A stretch of DNA of 64,000 bases from Peribolospora baueri (taxonomy: Eukaryota > Basidiomycota > Peribolosporomycetes > Peribolosporales > Peribolosporaceae). The position numbers and the translations under genes are program-made. How positions within the stretch are numbered: position 1 is the first letter of the stretch; every line of letters starts with the position of its first letter. The notes below the pieces were generated by a model. It was not told the origin of the DNA. It worked only from the letters and a program-made list of their open reading frames with translations, and did not search any database. Of this stretch, positions 10,946 through 23,138 are shown one piece after another. The DNA is taken from NCBI GenBank assembly GCA_029717555.1, contig JAMDHS010000022.1:124001-188000 (forward strand), read 5' to 3'.

Positions 10946-13900
10946 CTATGTCGTCCGAGGCCGAGACGTGGATGAGGACATCATGGCATCCGTACGACAG
11001 AGCGGGCAGAGACGACCGCGTGAGAGGTGACTATGGGCGCAGGTATCGTGGAAGCTAACGGGTTGAAAAGGAGACAGGTCAGTACCCGGCAATCCCACGA
11101 CCATGACTCCAACAAAGAGAATTTGGGAGAACCTCACATGTGCCCACAGCCTAGAATGCAGCCCCATTGCCCCTTGCCTCTTTTTCCTTCAGAGAAGCTC
11201 CCCATCGACCCTTCCTGACTGGGCAGCAAAACCGCGGGCCTGAACTGGCCGAGGCAGATGCCACACTTATCGACGCGCACGCCAACGACGCTGAGCTTCT
11301 GCTTCACTTTGCCCTCCTTGTCTATCCGCCTTCGGTCGCACATTACCGGGGCGATCGGAAGGCGGGATAGCTCGTCCGGGCTTAGATGCCCAGAATGAGG
11401 GTTTGCCGGGCCGAGCACTTCGGCTAGAGTGACCAGCTCCTGCGTGCATCCAAGAAAGAACATGGGAAAAAGAGCAGAGGTGTCAATGGATCTACCGCAA
11501 GCAGAAAGAGCCTCAGACGTAAGAACGCTTAAAGACTCGTACATCATAATGATCCCCCTCTCCCTCCAACCTGCTCAGCAAGACGTCCAGCTCTGTGTAC
11601 GTGAACGAACTTTCTGGCGAGTGCGGTCGACGTTGCTGTAATCCGACATTACATCGCTGCTCTTCCGCACACGCTTCTTGGGAAACGAATGGCGCCGCTA
11701 AGGGCTCCCTCATTGGTGTCGAAGTCGAAAGTTCGTCCCGGCCGGATATACCACCAACATCCTCCACAGGAGGCAAAGAAAGAGGTGCAGGAGCCGACCT
11801 CCCTTCGGGCTGACCGCTACCCATGCTCACGCGCGCAGGAGAGGAGGTCGGTCGTGCGGGGGGACGGTCCTCAGAGGGCGGCGTGAGAGGAGATATAGCC
11901 GATGGAGTGTCATTGTCCATTAGTCCATCTCGGTCGTCCGCAGGCCGCCGGACACTAGGCACGACATTCCTGGCAACAACCAGATCTTCAAGTTGAGCTG
12001 CCTGTTCCGAGGGTGTTGATCGGACAGACTGGCGCAGCTTTGCAGGCGGCACAGGTGGCAGAGACCGTGATGCCTGAGGCGCTGGAGAGCAGCGAGTCTC
12101 GACGACCGGGGACGAATTTGAGGGCGCGTTGTTTACGGCAAAAGGTCTCTTTGGGACAGGAGGAGCAACCATCGGATGACGTTGAAGAGACGCGGAACCT
12201 TCAGGTCGTTGACAATCGTCCACATCGGGACCTGTAGAAGTCAACCCAAATTGACCGCTGCTTGCCTGAGACGGTGGCGGGGGAGTGCCGCTCGCACCGG
12301 CGTTGACATGATTCGGCTGAGCTGGCAATGCCAGTCCACCTAAACGAAAGTTCGAAGGTAGCGGGCCATTTGCAGGTCTGCTGAGAGTGGGAGAGACGAA
12401 GCTAGGTGAAAGAACAGAGGTGGCGCTTGCGGTGGTGCCAGGAAGTGGAGCTATTCTCGTTAAATCGGCACCGCCGCCCACCACGTCCATGCTTGCCAGA
12501 CTCGGATTGGGTGCGGTGGTCGAATGGCCCATGGAGCCCGCACCTGCGTGTACTCCATCGGCCCCAGACGGATTGGGAGGCAACGGCGGGGACGCCCCAT
12601 CTGCCGGCAGGCCCGTCCCCATTCCTGTACGCGCCAAGAGGGCGTCCATGGCTCGACTCCTCGCAGACAAGGAGATGTGCCGATCGAGGCCACCCATGGA
12701 AGGCGATGCGGAAGGCGGATCGACCCAGTGAATGGTTGAAGAAGGGAAGTGGGCTTGCCCACCTCTTTGTCCGGCACTGGTGCGACCCCGCGAGGGAGGC
12801 GGAGGAGGCGGCCGACGATGCTGATAAGACGATGATGAGCTTGTCGACGAAACAGAAGGCGGAAGTGTGCCTTGCATCTGTGATTCGAACATCGCTGCCA
12901 TTGCTTGCACCCTTCCAGCCGCCGCCCTTCTCGGAGAGCGCCCTTCGTGGACCTCGAAACTAGCTCGCTCAGATGCTGGTGGGGGCATTTTGGTGGGCTC
13001 AAGTGGAGGTGGCAACGCCAACCGCTCTGATGGCGGGATGTAAGCAAGTATGGACGGTGTGGTCGTCGTCCCCGGCCCAGAACCTGCGTTAGGGCCGATG
13101 GCACGTACCGGTCGGGCAGGCAATGAGGGCCGCAACGTGCTCCGCATGTCAGCAACAGAGCTCGTCGGGCGGCTAGGGACGTCAGAGGACGAGGAGGCAT
13201 GCACCGAGGTCATCGGCAGCTGTCGCGCTCTCGGCGCAAACTCAGAAATGGAGGCAGTGGCTGTTGCAAAGCTTGAAGCTCGACCACTGTTGCTCGGCTC
13301 CGCCGCGATGTCCTCATCCTCGATCTCACCCGCGTCAACAGCTTTGGCCTTGCCCTTGTCGAGCAGAGACCGTGCTTCCTGGACCCCGGCTTCTGGCTCG
13401 GTAAGACTCGTCGACCCGTCCTGCCGCACCTGCGACAGTGGAGCATCTGTGCTAGCCATCTCTGATGTCGACGGAGCAGAAAGCCTGGACAGTCTTCTCT
13501 CCAAAGCGTCCAGCCCACTTCTCTGCTTAGATCTGCTCAAACCGTCCGCCTTTGCCTCAACCTCTGCTTCGGGATTCGCTTCTGGCTGCCCATCCCCCCT
13601 CTCCTCCTCCTCAGGTATTGCATCACCGCCCTCCCGCTCAAGTTCTCCACTGCTCCAGACCTTCTCCATCTGCCTTCGTATTTCCTCCTCAGCCTCGCGA
13701 ATGAGGTTGTCTCTGATCTCTTGTGCCCGTGCACGAGCTTGCGCGACGCGGGACATGTCAGGCCTCGGGCCGTCGACGAGAGGAAAGAAGGATGAGGTAG
13801 GGGAGAGAGTACGATTGGACCAGGAGGTCGAGGCGACAGGTTGTGGCAACTGCTGATGCTGTTGAGAGGACAATGAACTCTCGTCCGAACTCTTGCTCTC

Positions 13901-16900
13901 GGTCTCTGTCGGCAATTTTATCGTCGAATGCCGGCGGGTAGCGACGTCCAAAACTGCGGTCGAACGTGTGTGGACTCCAGGCCTTTCCACCTTCTCGGCG
14001 ATGGAATCATGAGAGGCAAGTTCGAAATGAGGGAGCGCCATCGCTGCCCTCGTCGGCATTCTCTCTTGATCTCGCCGTACCGCCTCCGCGAGCCTTTCAT
14101 CGAGGCTCTTCCTGACCGGATCCACGCCGAGCTGCAAAGAAGGTCTGAGCCACGACCTTCCTTCCCTCTTCCTCTCCCGTTCCTCTCTCCGCCAGGAAGT
14201 AGCCTCTTCATCATCCAAAGGAGAGTCCTCGCCGGCAACCCTATACCGCATCGCGGTGGTCGCACTACTATAGGCCTCAGAGGAGGTTGTGCTCTCCTCG
14301 TCGCTCTCCACACTGTCGCTACTCGAGCTTTCAACGAGAGATCCTTCTCTCGCCCTCGTCCTCACGGCCTTGGTTCCGACTCGCGCCGCCGAAATGGTCG
14401 CTTCTGCAGCTTCCATCGAAGCCCTCCGTGCATGTCGGTACTCGAGCGCCTTCTCGGCTCGCCTCTGTCCACTCGTCGGCCCGTCCACGTTCTCGTCCGA
14501 GTCGTCCGCTGCGCCACCTACGTGCGCTAGCAAAGCCGGCGGTGCGCGGGGAACCTCTGAGAGCCGGGAATCCCTCTCGAAGGAAGGAAGAGATACGGCC
14601 ACACTACCTCTGCCCGAATCGACGACGGCTTGCGTCGCTAACCGCGTGGACATCGACGAGGTCACAGAGGAATCCGCCCTGCGCCGCGGAGGTGCTGAGA
14701 CAAGGTACCCTCCACCAGGAAGAGGCGGCAAGTTGGCCCACAGCCTTGAACGCCGAACGGCGGCAGCTGTGGCGTCGTCTCGAAACCTGTTCGGGTCGAC
14801 GGCGGCAGGGAAGGATACCAAGGTTGCATCGTCGCCTGCTCGCCCAGGTGGGAATGTTGAAGGCGTGGTGGGGACACGTTCCGGACGAAAATTAGATGGC
14901 AGAGGTGCCGCTGTAGGCTCGGCGCCAATGACTTCTGTGGCCTCGGCATCAGCAGACTGATGAACCGGATACCGTACCTCGACGGGTGTCACGCGAGACT
15001 GCCCGTGAAGCTCACCAGCCGGATCCCGATCCACGTTGGCGACCGTCGTTTCCCGCACACCACTTTCCATCACTGCCCCCAGCCCAGGTACCACTCCCTC
15101 CTCTTCACTCTCCCTCTCCTCTCGGATTTGCTCTCCACCCCCATTCCCGGCTCCGTGAACATCCGCGCGCGTAGCAATCCCAACCACCGCATTTCTATTT
15201 TCCTCTTCATGCCTCTTCCTAGCCTCCCTTCTCATCTCCTCCCTCCTCAATCTCTCCTCCCACTGTAAGCCCATCATGATGTCCTCCTCCCAAGCCCTCC
15301 TCTCCGGCGCCATATCGGCCAATTTGGGGCTATCAGAGCCTTCGGAGACGGAAGAGGTGATTGACTCTACCTCTGCGTCTGTGCTTGGCACAAATTGGGC
15401 ATCCGCATTGCCTGCGCTGGCAGCGTGTGGAAAGGAAGAGGGCGAAGCATGCTGATGAGGGACAGGGGGCTCGGGACGTGAAGCTGGTGCCGACGCTGAT
15501 CCTGCAGCTCCCGGTGGTGCCGGTGAAGTGGGCGAGGGAGGAGCGGACATGAATGGCGGCGGAGGAGAAGAAGGAAGGGGTACAGAGACAGGCGGCACCG
15601 ACCTATCCCCACCCTCTGCCATATCTGTATGATGGTTATCGCCCTCGAGATACCCAGGGGCCCTTCCTCCCGCTTGCGCCATGTGATCGGCATCATCGTC
15701 CCCACTTCGCACTCCACTCGCAGGGGCATCGTCCGCCTCGGGAGCCGAACTTCCCACAGGAAACGGCGGCGGTATGTCCACCTCCTGCTCGTATATCCTA
15801 TCCAGCTCCGCCTCCCACGCTGAAATCTCATCCCACACGTTTCGACGACGCATCGACGCTGCTCGTGGACTGATGGTGGGATGTGCGGAGCGAAGGTGAG
15901 AGTGAGAGAGGTAATGAGGGCTGCTCAGGTGGGCATTGGCGTTTTCGTCTCCGTTGTCGTCGTTAGGGTCGACCGAAGTCGCAGTTGTTCCTCTAGAGGT
16001 GCTCGCTTGGGGAATGAGATGGGAAGAGGCTGGAGGAAGAGAAGATGAAGACCGAGACTGCCTTGGGCCGTTTAAGGGCGCACTGGTCATGGGAGGAGCG
16101 ACGGCATCCGCATTGGTGGACGAACTGGTGTTCTGGGACGCAGGCTGCGATGCGGTAGCCATCCTTCCACTCCCAGAAATTGTGATTGTCGTGAATGTTG
16201 ACGACCTTGGCGTCCTCGCCGCCGGTTCGGATACCGCGATACCGCCGGCCCCGCTTCCACTCAAGTTCCCGAGCGAGCCGGCGCTATGTATTCTCAGAAC
16301 CCCCGGACGCGAACTTGTCATATATGACGGCGGTGGAGTGCTTTGATCTTGCCTTTGTCCTCCTCCAAACGGAGAGGAGGAAGCAGAGGCGGGAAGAAGC
16401 AGTCCAGACGCAGAGGCGGGCCGCTGCACGCCGGGCCAGAGCGCAGGTCTCCGGAAGACGTCCATCTCATCTGTTTCGCTGTCTGGTCCTCCTCGACTTG
16501 CACTGTTGTTGCTCGGACCCGTAACGATGCCTCCTCCCGCCTGCGCGGAGACAGTAGCAGCAGAAGGCGGAGCAGAGGCACCGAGGTTCCCCACGGCCGC
16601 TGTGACGGCCACGGGCGCCGTCGCCCCGGGCTTCCGTCGCTTCTTCTTCTTTTTCTTCGGTCTGTCCATATTGGGGGGCCTGGTGAGAGTGACGCGACCA
16701 TGGTGGTACTCAGCCTGGGAAAGACGAGGAGCGTCCGCTGCAGAGGCAGGGCGCTGCGAAGATTGAGGGGAGGCAAAGGTCGATGACGAATATGCTGGGT
16801 GAGGGTGCACGGAGTGTGAGGGAGAATGCGTTGCTGAGCCACGGGACGACCCGAACGCGGACCCTCCCGAGAAGACGCCCGAGCCACCTAAGGCATTGTA

Positions 16901-17212
16901 CATAGATGATCCCCCACCTCCACTGCCGCTCCCTTTCCCTGATCCTCCTCCGCCGACGGAGTAAAAGCTCGGACTTGGGCGGCCAGTGGGGTAAATTGCG
17001 GCGGACGGTTCGCTTGTCCTAGAGGCGAGGGTGGAGCTGCTGCCTTCCGCAAGGTTGTACAAGCAAGCGTGGGTGCCCACGCTTGTGGATGGGCTCAAAG
17101 GTGGCGCAGTCCAACTTGGCGCAGTTGTGGGCGGTGGTCGTGAAGAGGACGAAGCTGAGGAGGGAGGGGGGTTGAAGTAGGCATAGTCCTTGGCGGCGGT
17201 TCGGCGAGGCAT
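10946..17212 (-). CDS. Very large protein with C-terminal RING-H2 finger
   Basis: Predicted 2026-residue protein from three exons: 17212-11543, 11439-11138 and 11054-10946. The first about 1870 residues are low-complexity Ser/Pro/Ala/Arg-rich sequence, presumably disordered, with Arg/Glu-rich patches. The conserved part is C-terminal: FTYTELDVLLSRLEG, ELVTLAEVLGP, and LSPDELSRLPIAPV, then a RING. The RING has CGIC near residues 1949-1952, a 35-residue loop, CGHIFHDTC, and CPLC before the end. The Cys/His order fits C-x2-C, C-x-H-x2-H-x2-C, C-x2-C, the RING-H2 pattern of E3 ubiquitin ligases. The third exon supplies half the RING, and its phase-2 join across gtgagg...ttag is needed to complete it. 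Substrate and location are unknown. It is divergent from the F-box gene. Confidence 0.85.
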
Positions 17213-17642
17213 GGAGCATAGGGAAGTCAGAGGACCGCCGCTCGGAAACTCACAGAGGCCGAGCTAGTGGTCGGATTCGGATACGTGGACGCAGGCATGT
17301 GCAGCTTGAAGGGTATGGGTCAGACTCGGACTCGGGAGGGAGGAGGGGAGGTGACCTGCGAGCCGTATATCGACGAAGTCGTGTGTGCGATCATCGTGCA
17401 TTCGTTGGCACGTGACCGGTCTTCAATATGAAAGCGGGACGCTGATAGAGGGCGGCCTGGCTGGCGGCGGTCGGACGATGATGACGGCCAAGAAGCAGAT
17501 CTTTAGACCTTCGTTTTGTGCAACAGAAGGACTTTGATCGAATCGATGCCTTCCAGGAGAAGGCGGTGTTTGGAATCGTCGTACCCACCAATCCCGTTCG
17601 AGCGCAATACGATCGCCGCTCAGGTCTGGTGACACCGGAACG
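17213..17642. promoter_or_regulatory. Divergent promoter RING gene / F-box gene
   Basis: A 430-bp spacer between divergent starts. No strong motif is visible. Part of it may be coding, because the 5' end of the F-box gene is uncertain. Confidence 0.45.
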
Positions 17643-19633
17643 ATGCTCACTCAGCGTCGGCCTAATTGCTGGCGTGACATTCAGGAGAAGTTCGTACGGG
17701 CGACCTTCACTACCCAGAGCGTCGTTCTCGAGATATCTTTGGACCAGAGCTTCAAGGGTTGCAGCAGTTTGGTTGCCATGGGCAAAGTGAGTCAGAGATT
17801 CCTTGGAACGGCTGTGCAAGGATCATTGTGCCTGACGGTGGACTACTCCTTCCCGTTCATATCGGCGGGTGAGCAGTGGAGCGAATATTGCGCTGTCAGT
17901 GATTTCAGAGAACTCCGCCTTCCTTTTGCACTGATACCGACAGTGGTCGCTACTTGGGTCTCCGTGTTTCTCACAACACTTTCTTCTTCCGCCTTTGTAT
18001 CACAGGTTTGTGGCATCTATCCAGAGGCCGAGTTCAGCCTCGCCCTTGACCTCCTCAGGCTTTCCAACCCCATCAGGGCTGCTCAGCTTGAGAAGCAAGA
18101 TCTCGATCCATACCAGCCTCCCGTGGAACTGGATGCCTACCTCCCCAGAAATGGAGAAGACCGTTCTTCACCGACTTGGAGTCCCGTGCCAGCTCGGGAC
18201 GTGCGCGAGTTTCACAAGAATCTCTGTGCGGTGGGAAGATGGGATCCGGAAACGGGGTACATGATCGACCTGATGGATGGTGTTCGCACGCCACCCCCTC
18301 CACCTTGGGCCTCCTCACGCCCAAGCCCTACGGAACACATGCTAATCCGACACCTCAAGCCGGACCCTACCGACTTTCTCACAGGTGCTTTAGTGCACCA
18401 AAGCGGGAAGAAGGCCCTTTCCTTTCCTGCAACGGATGGAGAGGAAGGCAGAGAGGACGGCAGAGAGGTACCGTGGAAGAAGGTAGCCATCAGCAGTGGG
18501 TTCGGGTGTCACCTCTTACACCAACAATGCTGGGATCTTCTCCATGCTGCTGTGGTGCGGGAGTATGCGACGGGTATGCCAAGGAAGCGCATGACTCCGA
18601 GGGCGTTTTATCTCACCTGCCGGGTGGATAGGCATGTGCGCATGCCACGCTTCCTCGGCGCGATGTCACCAATTCCTTGGGTGGATTATGGTCCCGCAGG
18701 GCTCATGCAGCAGAGGCTCTTCGAAGCGCTGCACCCCATTCACCAAGCCCAGATGGATGGAGATGCGGACACCCGAGCATTCGTCATTCGCTTGAAAGCA
18801 AGGCTGAGGCAGAACAGGTTTGAGGAGGATGTGAAGCGTGAGCTGTGGGAAAGGGGACAATTTTGGGTATTTGCAAAGCCTGACAAGTGAGTGGATTGCT
18901 CCGAATTAATGTCTCCCCTCTTAACTGCGAACCGCAACCTGAGAGTTACCGACTGAGCCATGTCGCTGGCTGTCTTTCCATTTGCAGATTTCCCATCGCT
19001 GAAGCGTTCCGCCGCGCTGGAGAGCTCTACCCTCCCGCCTTCGCCACTACCACCGATACCAACTCCACTGCACCCTCCTCCCAAGCTTCCACCTCCAAAG
19101 CTGGCCGTCTTAAACAAGAGCAGGAACATGGAAACGAACAGCACCAGCGAAACGTCCCTAACCTTCACAACCTCTCATCCAACGTTCTCGAGCAGATCGC
19201 ACACTACTTGCCCGACTCTCAAAATATTCTCTCTCTTTCCTCTGTGTCACGACAGATACGCTCCAGCTTGCAGAGTCAGCTGGACAGCTATGTAGAGGAA
19301 GAAGTGAGGAGCAGGAAGAGGTGGGTGGTGCCATTGACGAAGGCTGAAAAGCGTCAATGGGACGTGGAGGTGGAGACGATCAGGAAGGAGATGGAGGGAG
19401 GTAACATGTCAACTGAGAGGCCTGAGGTGGCTCAGCACGATAATACGGTGCAGTCGCCGGCGGGCGAAAAGGGCCCTCAATCTCAGCATCGTGAAGGGTA
19501 CTTCCCCTGGTATGCGTACCTTCGAATCGCAGAGTCCACCGATTGCTGGAGCATGAGGAACCGAAAGCGGATCTTCAGTGTCATCGAGCAACTGGGCAAC
19601 GCTGCGAAGCAGGATTTCCTTTTGGACAAATGA
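17643..19633 (+). CDS. F-box domain protein
   Basis: Two exons (17643-18886 and 18988-19633) give a 629-residue model. An F-box-like motif lies unusually far toward the C-terminus, in the second exon: NLSSNVLEQIAHYLPDSQ, then LSLSSVSRQIRSSL. F-boxes dock on Skp1 in SCF ubiquitin ligases. The long region before it (EAEFSLALDLLRLSNPIRA, VGRWDPETGYMIDLMDG, FGCHLLHQQCWDLLHAAVV) matches no family I can name. The 5' end is uncertain. The reading frame is open from 17643, but a candidate intron at 17878-18024 (gtgagc...ccag, 147 nt, no stop) could also be removed, giving 580 residues. A start further upstream through another intron cannot be excluded. It converges with MRS6, with only 119 bp between stop codons. 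Confidence 0.65.
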
Positions 19634-19752
19634 GGTCCACTGGCACAAGATGTAATTTCCGCGCACGAACGAGCAGCAGTGATCATGTGTCGGCGACGTG
19701 CCGTGCCTTTGCGTGGGTCTTCCGTTGTATATTCCCTCTCGTCTATCATGTC

Positions 19753-22475
19753 CTACTCATCCTCCTCGTTTACATCCTCCCTCGAGAAGAATTGGATGTC
19801 CTCTTCATCCTCCGCGGTGTCTTTGTGCGCTGCGCCTCCTGGGTTCTCCTCGTCGTCTCCTCGCCGTCGTGGAGGCACGTACGCCTCGTGCCACCGATCG
19901 TTCTCCGGTCGGCCGACGACGTGCCAGAAGAGTCGCTCGGCCAAAACAGCGGCGTGATCGCTGATCTGGGTAAGGCCTGCGCCAGTCGTACCACTCGAGG
20001 GTGGCCGAGCGGCTGAGGAAATCCGTGCAGGTGCAGAAGGAGGCGGTGGAAACGGGACGGTGAGGATACCTCCCTGCCTTCGAGGGGAGAGATATTCGTC
20101 TAGGCTCTGCGATGTGCCGTGCTGCGACTGGCGGTAGAAAAGCTCGAACAGGGGCTCGGGAATGTCTCCGAACCCAGCCGTGCCTGCGCCCGCACCCGCG
20201 GACGAAGAAGGAGACTTTGCTGCAACAGCGAGCAATGTGTTCAGGATGGGGCGCAAGATGTCTTCGGCGCTTGAACCAGAACGCGGCGCAAAGGTCGTGA
20301 GGTAGAGGACGTCTGCAGAGAGAAGTAATGCGATAATGATCAATACATTCCAAGTCAACAGCTTGTGCCCCTTCAGGTAGGAACCTGACCACTTAACGAG
20401 GCAAACGATTACTCACACTGGTCCTTCGGACAACTGAACGTCCCCTCGCCCATCATCAAGGCACTGACGGCCCTCTCATTTCTGCCCACCGTACCCGGTG
20501 GGAAAAGGAAGAGACCCGTCTCTGGCGGCAAAGGAGCTTGAGATCCATCTTGCTTCTCAGAATCGCTGTCTCCGCCTCCCTCTGCATAAGAGCCATTCGA
20601 CGCAGGGGTAGGACGACTGGAGGTGAGAGGAATCGGCCGGTCCAACACGATGATGGCGCGGACGAGGTCGACGGCGCTCCCGTCTTCAACCTCTTTGGCC
20701 ATAGGCACGCCCGGCGCCTCGTCGGTTGGAAGGAGCTCTCGCAACAGATCAGTGCTTCCGATGACCCAAGGAGTCGTCACCTTCTGCTCGATGCCGTCGA
20801 TGGTGAGAGTGTATGAACGTTTCTCGTCCTGCCCTTCTGGCGTCGCCTCTCCAGACTCAGTCGTAGGGGACGCTGAGAGCGAAGTGATACGATGGTTGAG
20901 AATATACGTCCCACCGAAGACCGCACAGGTCCTTCACGGATTTAGGCGGAGGCGTACGAAGCAGGTTCGCGCAAGACAGTCAGTCAACGGTGACAGTCAT
21001 GACAGTTGAGAAAGTCGGGGCACTGACCTGCAGAAACCTTGGGCGACCTCCCCCGCGCCGCCGTATTGGCCGACGAGATAGGCCGAGTTACCGTACCTTC
21101 CGACGGAGGTGAGGTGGGTTTGAACTCGCGGGAGGGCTTGAGCAGTGGGCTCTGCAACGACGAAACACGCAGGGAGAAAGACAGAGAGACGGGACAGCAT
21201 CGGATCATTGATTAAAGGGCAATATCAGGAGAGAATGAGAGCAGATGTTCAATATACCTACCGTCGCCGTCGAAGCAGTGAGCGATCGCAAACGCGATGG
21301 CGTCGGCCAATTTGCCCTCGAGCTGGAACTTGTCCGCTAGGAAGGTCTTGAATGGTTTCTGCTCATTCCCTGTCGACGAACCGTAGTTGCCAGGGGTAGA
21401 TGGGACTTCAGGTCAGGACTGGTCCCACAACGCCTCGTGGAGTCTAGCCCAAGCAAGCAGAGAGAGCGCGACCAGGCGGCGTCCATCACGCACCCAACTT
21501 ACCTTGCAAAAGATCGTCCCACTCCCCTTTACCAGCCCATATCAAAAACTTCATCAACCGCCTCTTCTCAACCAAGCTCAGTTCGCTGCTCTTGAAAACG
21601 TCCTCTTTGCTTGCCGGCACTTTTCTCAAACTGCCCCCGCCACCACTGGCCGCTTCTTCGCGCCCGTTCTCGACGTCGGCGTCGGTGGATGGGGACCAGA
21701 CTGCTGCGCCGTCGAGGAGACGGAAGGTGGAGTAGCGAGCCACACCGGAGGCAATCATCACGTCGATGAGGGGCCCTATGGAGGCGAGGAGAGTGGGAGC
21801 GAGAGAGAGGGAATAGTGACGAGAAAGACGTTGGAGTTCGGGTGGGATGGACGCCGAGCCGGGCGCGTTCGTCTGAGCCTGACCGACCTCCGCTCCTCCT
21901 TCCACCTTGACCTCTGCCTCTGCCGCTGCCGCTGCCGTTACCGCTCCAGCGTTAGACTTGGCGTTGGAGGACGGGAAGAACCGATACGAAATGTCCGCGA
22001 TCCCGTCCCTTCTCCGCTCATCGTCTCCAGCCGTGCGCTGGCCATCGCCCTCCCCCGACTGAGCAGTGCTGCCTCCGTCCTCGCCTCCGCCCCCGCCAGC
22101 AGCGGAGGCCCAGCGGACGAGCTCCTCAAGCGTGAGGCTAGCCCACTGGGAGCCATAATAGTCGTTCGGGTCGAGGTGGAGGACCGAGCGAGAGGCTTTG
22201 GCGAGGGCGCTAAACGGACGGACGGGGCGAGACGACACGAAGGAAGGGAAGAGGACGCTGGAGTCAACGGTTCCGCTCAGCAGTTATACCGGGCCCGAAC
22301 AGGCGGAGGACAAGACAAGACAAGACGGTCGGACCGGCCGGCCTGGCGGGGGGGATCGAGGAGGCAGTGAAAGAAGCGGTGACGGATCGACTCACCCGGC
22401 GAGGATGGACTCGGTGAGGCCGGTGCCGATGATGACGGCGTCGTAGTGCGTCTGCTCGAGCTGCTGGGCCGACAT
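19753..22475 (-). CDS. MRS6: Rab escort protein (Rab GGTase component A)
   Basis: Presents newly made Rab GTPases to geranylgeranyl transferase II and delivers them to membranes; it belongs to the GDI/REP fold family. Six exons (22475-22396, 22209-21503, 21369-21262, 21151-21028, 20931-20417, 20312-19753) give 697 residues. Seen in order: the N-terminal signature DAVIIGTGLTESILAG; SVLHLDPNDYYGS; a Ser/Gly/Ala-rich insert; LIDVMIASGVARYSTFRLLD; LMKFLIWAG; FKTFLADKFQLEGKLADAIA; YGGAGEVAQGFCRTCAVFGG, then TYILNH; and an acidic Arg-rich tail. The small exons were placed by matching this conserved order, and the acceptor aatccgtgaag before TCAVFGG is weak but is the only one in phase. KGD2 lies upstream on the same strand. 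Confidence 0.93.
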
Positions 22476-23138
22476 GCTGGGCAGGCTCGTCGACGAGTAC
22501 CGCTCGAGGTGCGTTGGGTCCAAGCTCCGAAGTCGGGTGTGACTTATCCTCTTAAAAAGTCCGAAGAGGGGGAATGGAGAAGGAATAGACTATCTGATCG
22601 TCAAGTCGCTCGTTGTCGCTTCGGACGCTGCGCGTGATCACCATCGACCATCGATCGCACTTCGAATTTCGGGTCTCTTACGACTCCATCACACGCACAC
22701 ACGGCAGAAGCGGGACAACAACGCCGAAAGAAGCGTCACTAAGACCCTGGAATTTAATTCGAGCCAAGGCAGATAAAGAAATGTTCGTTCGGACACTCGG
22801 TCTTAATTGCTCCGGCCGGGACGGTGCTCGGGTACTTCGCTGCGACGACTACTGGGAGAAGAGTGCGGACTGGAGAGGTTCGAGGCAGGGCTCGACGGTG
22901 TAGGTGAGTTGGGTGGGATGTCAGCGGGCGGGCGGAAAGGGATGATAGAGTTTCCGTGACGCTACAGGAACGAGGGTAGGTGGACGGTGGAAGAGGGGCA
23001 GACTAGGAAGAGGGGATAGACCGATGGTAACGAGGGGCGGTGCCGATCGGGTCATGAAAGACCACGCCGTGAAAGGAGATGAGAAAGCAACGCAATGGGT
23101 GCGTGCTGTTTTCTCTACATGTGCAATGTACACAGACA
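22476..23138. promoter_or_regulatory. Spacer between KGD2 and MRS6
   Basis: A tandem spacer of about 660 bp holding the KGD2 3' UTR and the MRS6 promoter. I see no coding signature or repeat. Confidence 0.5.
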
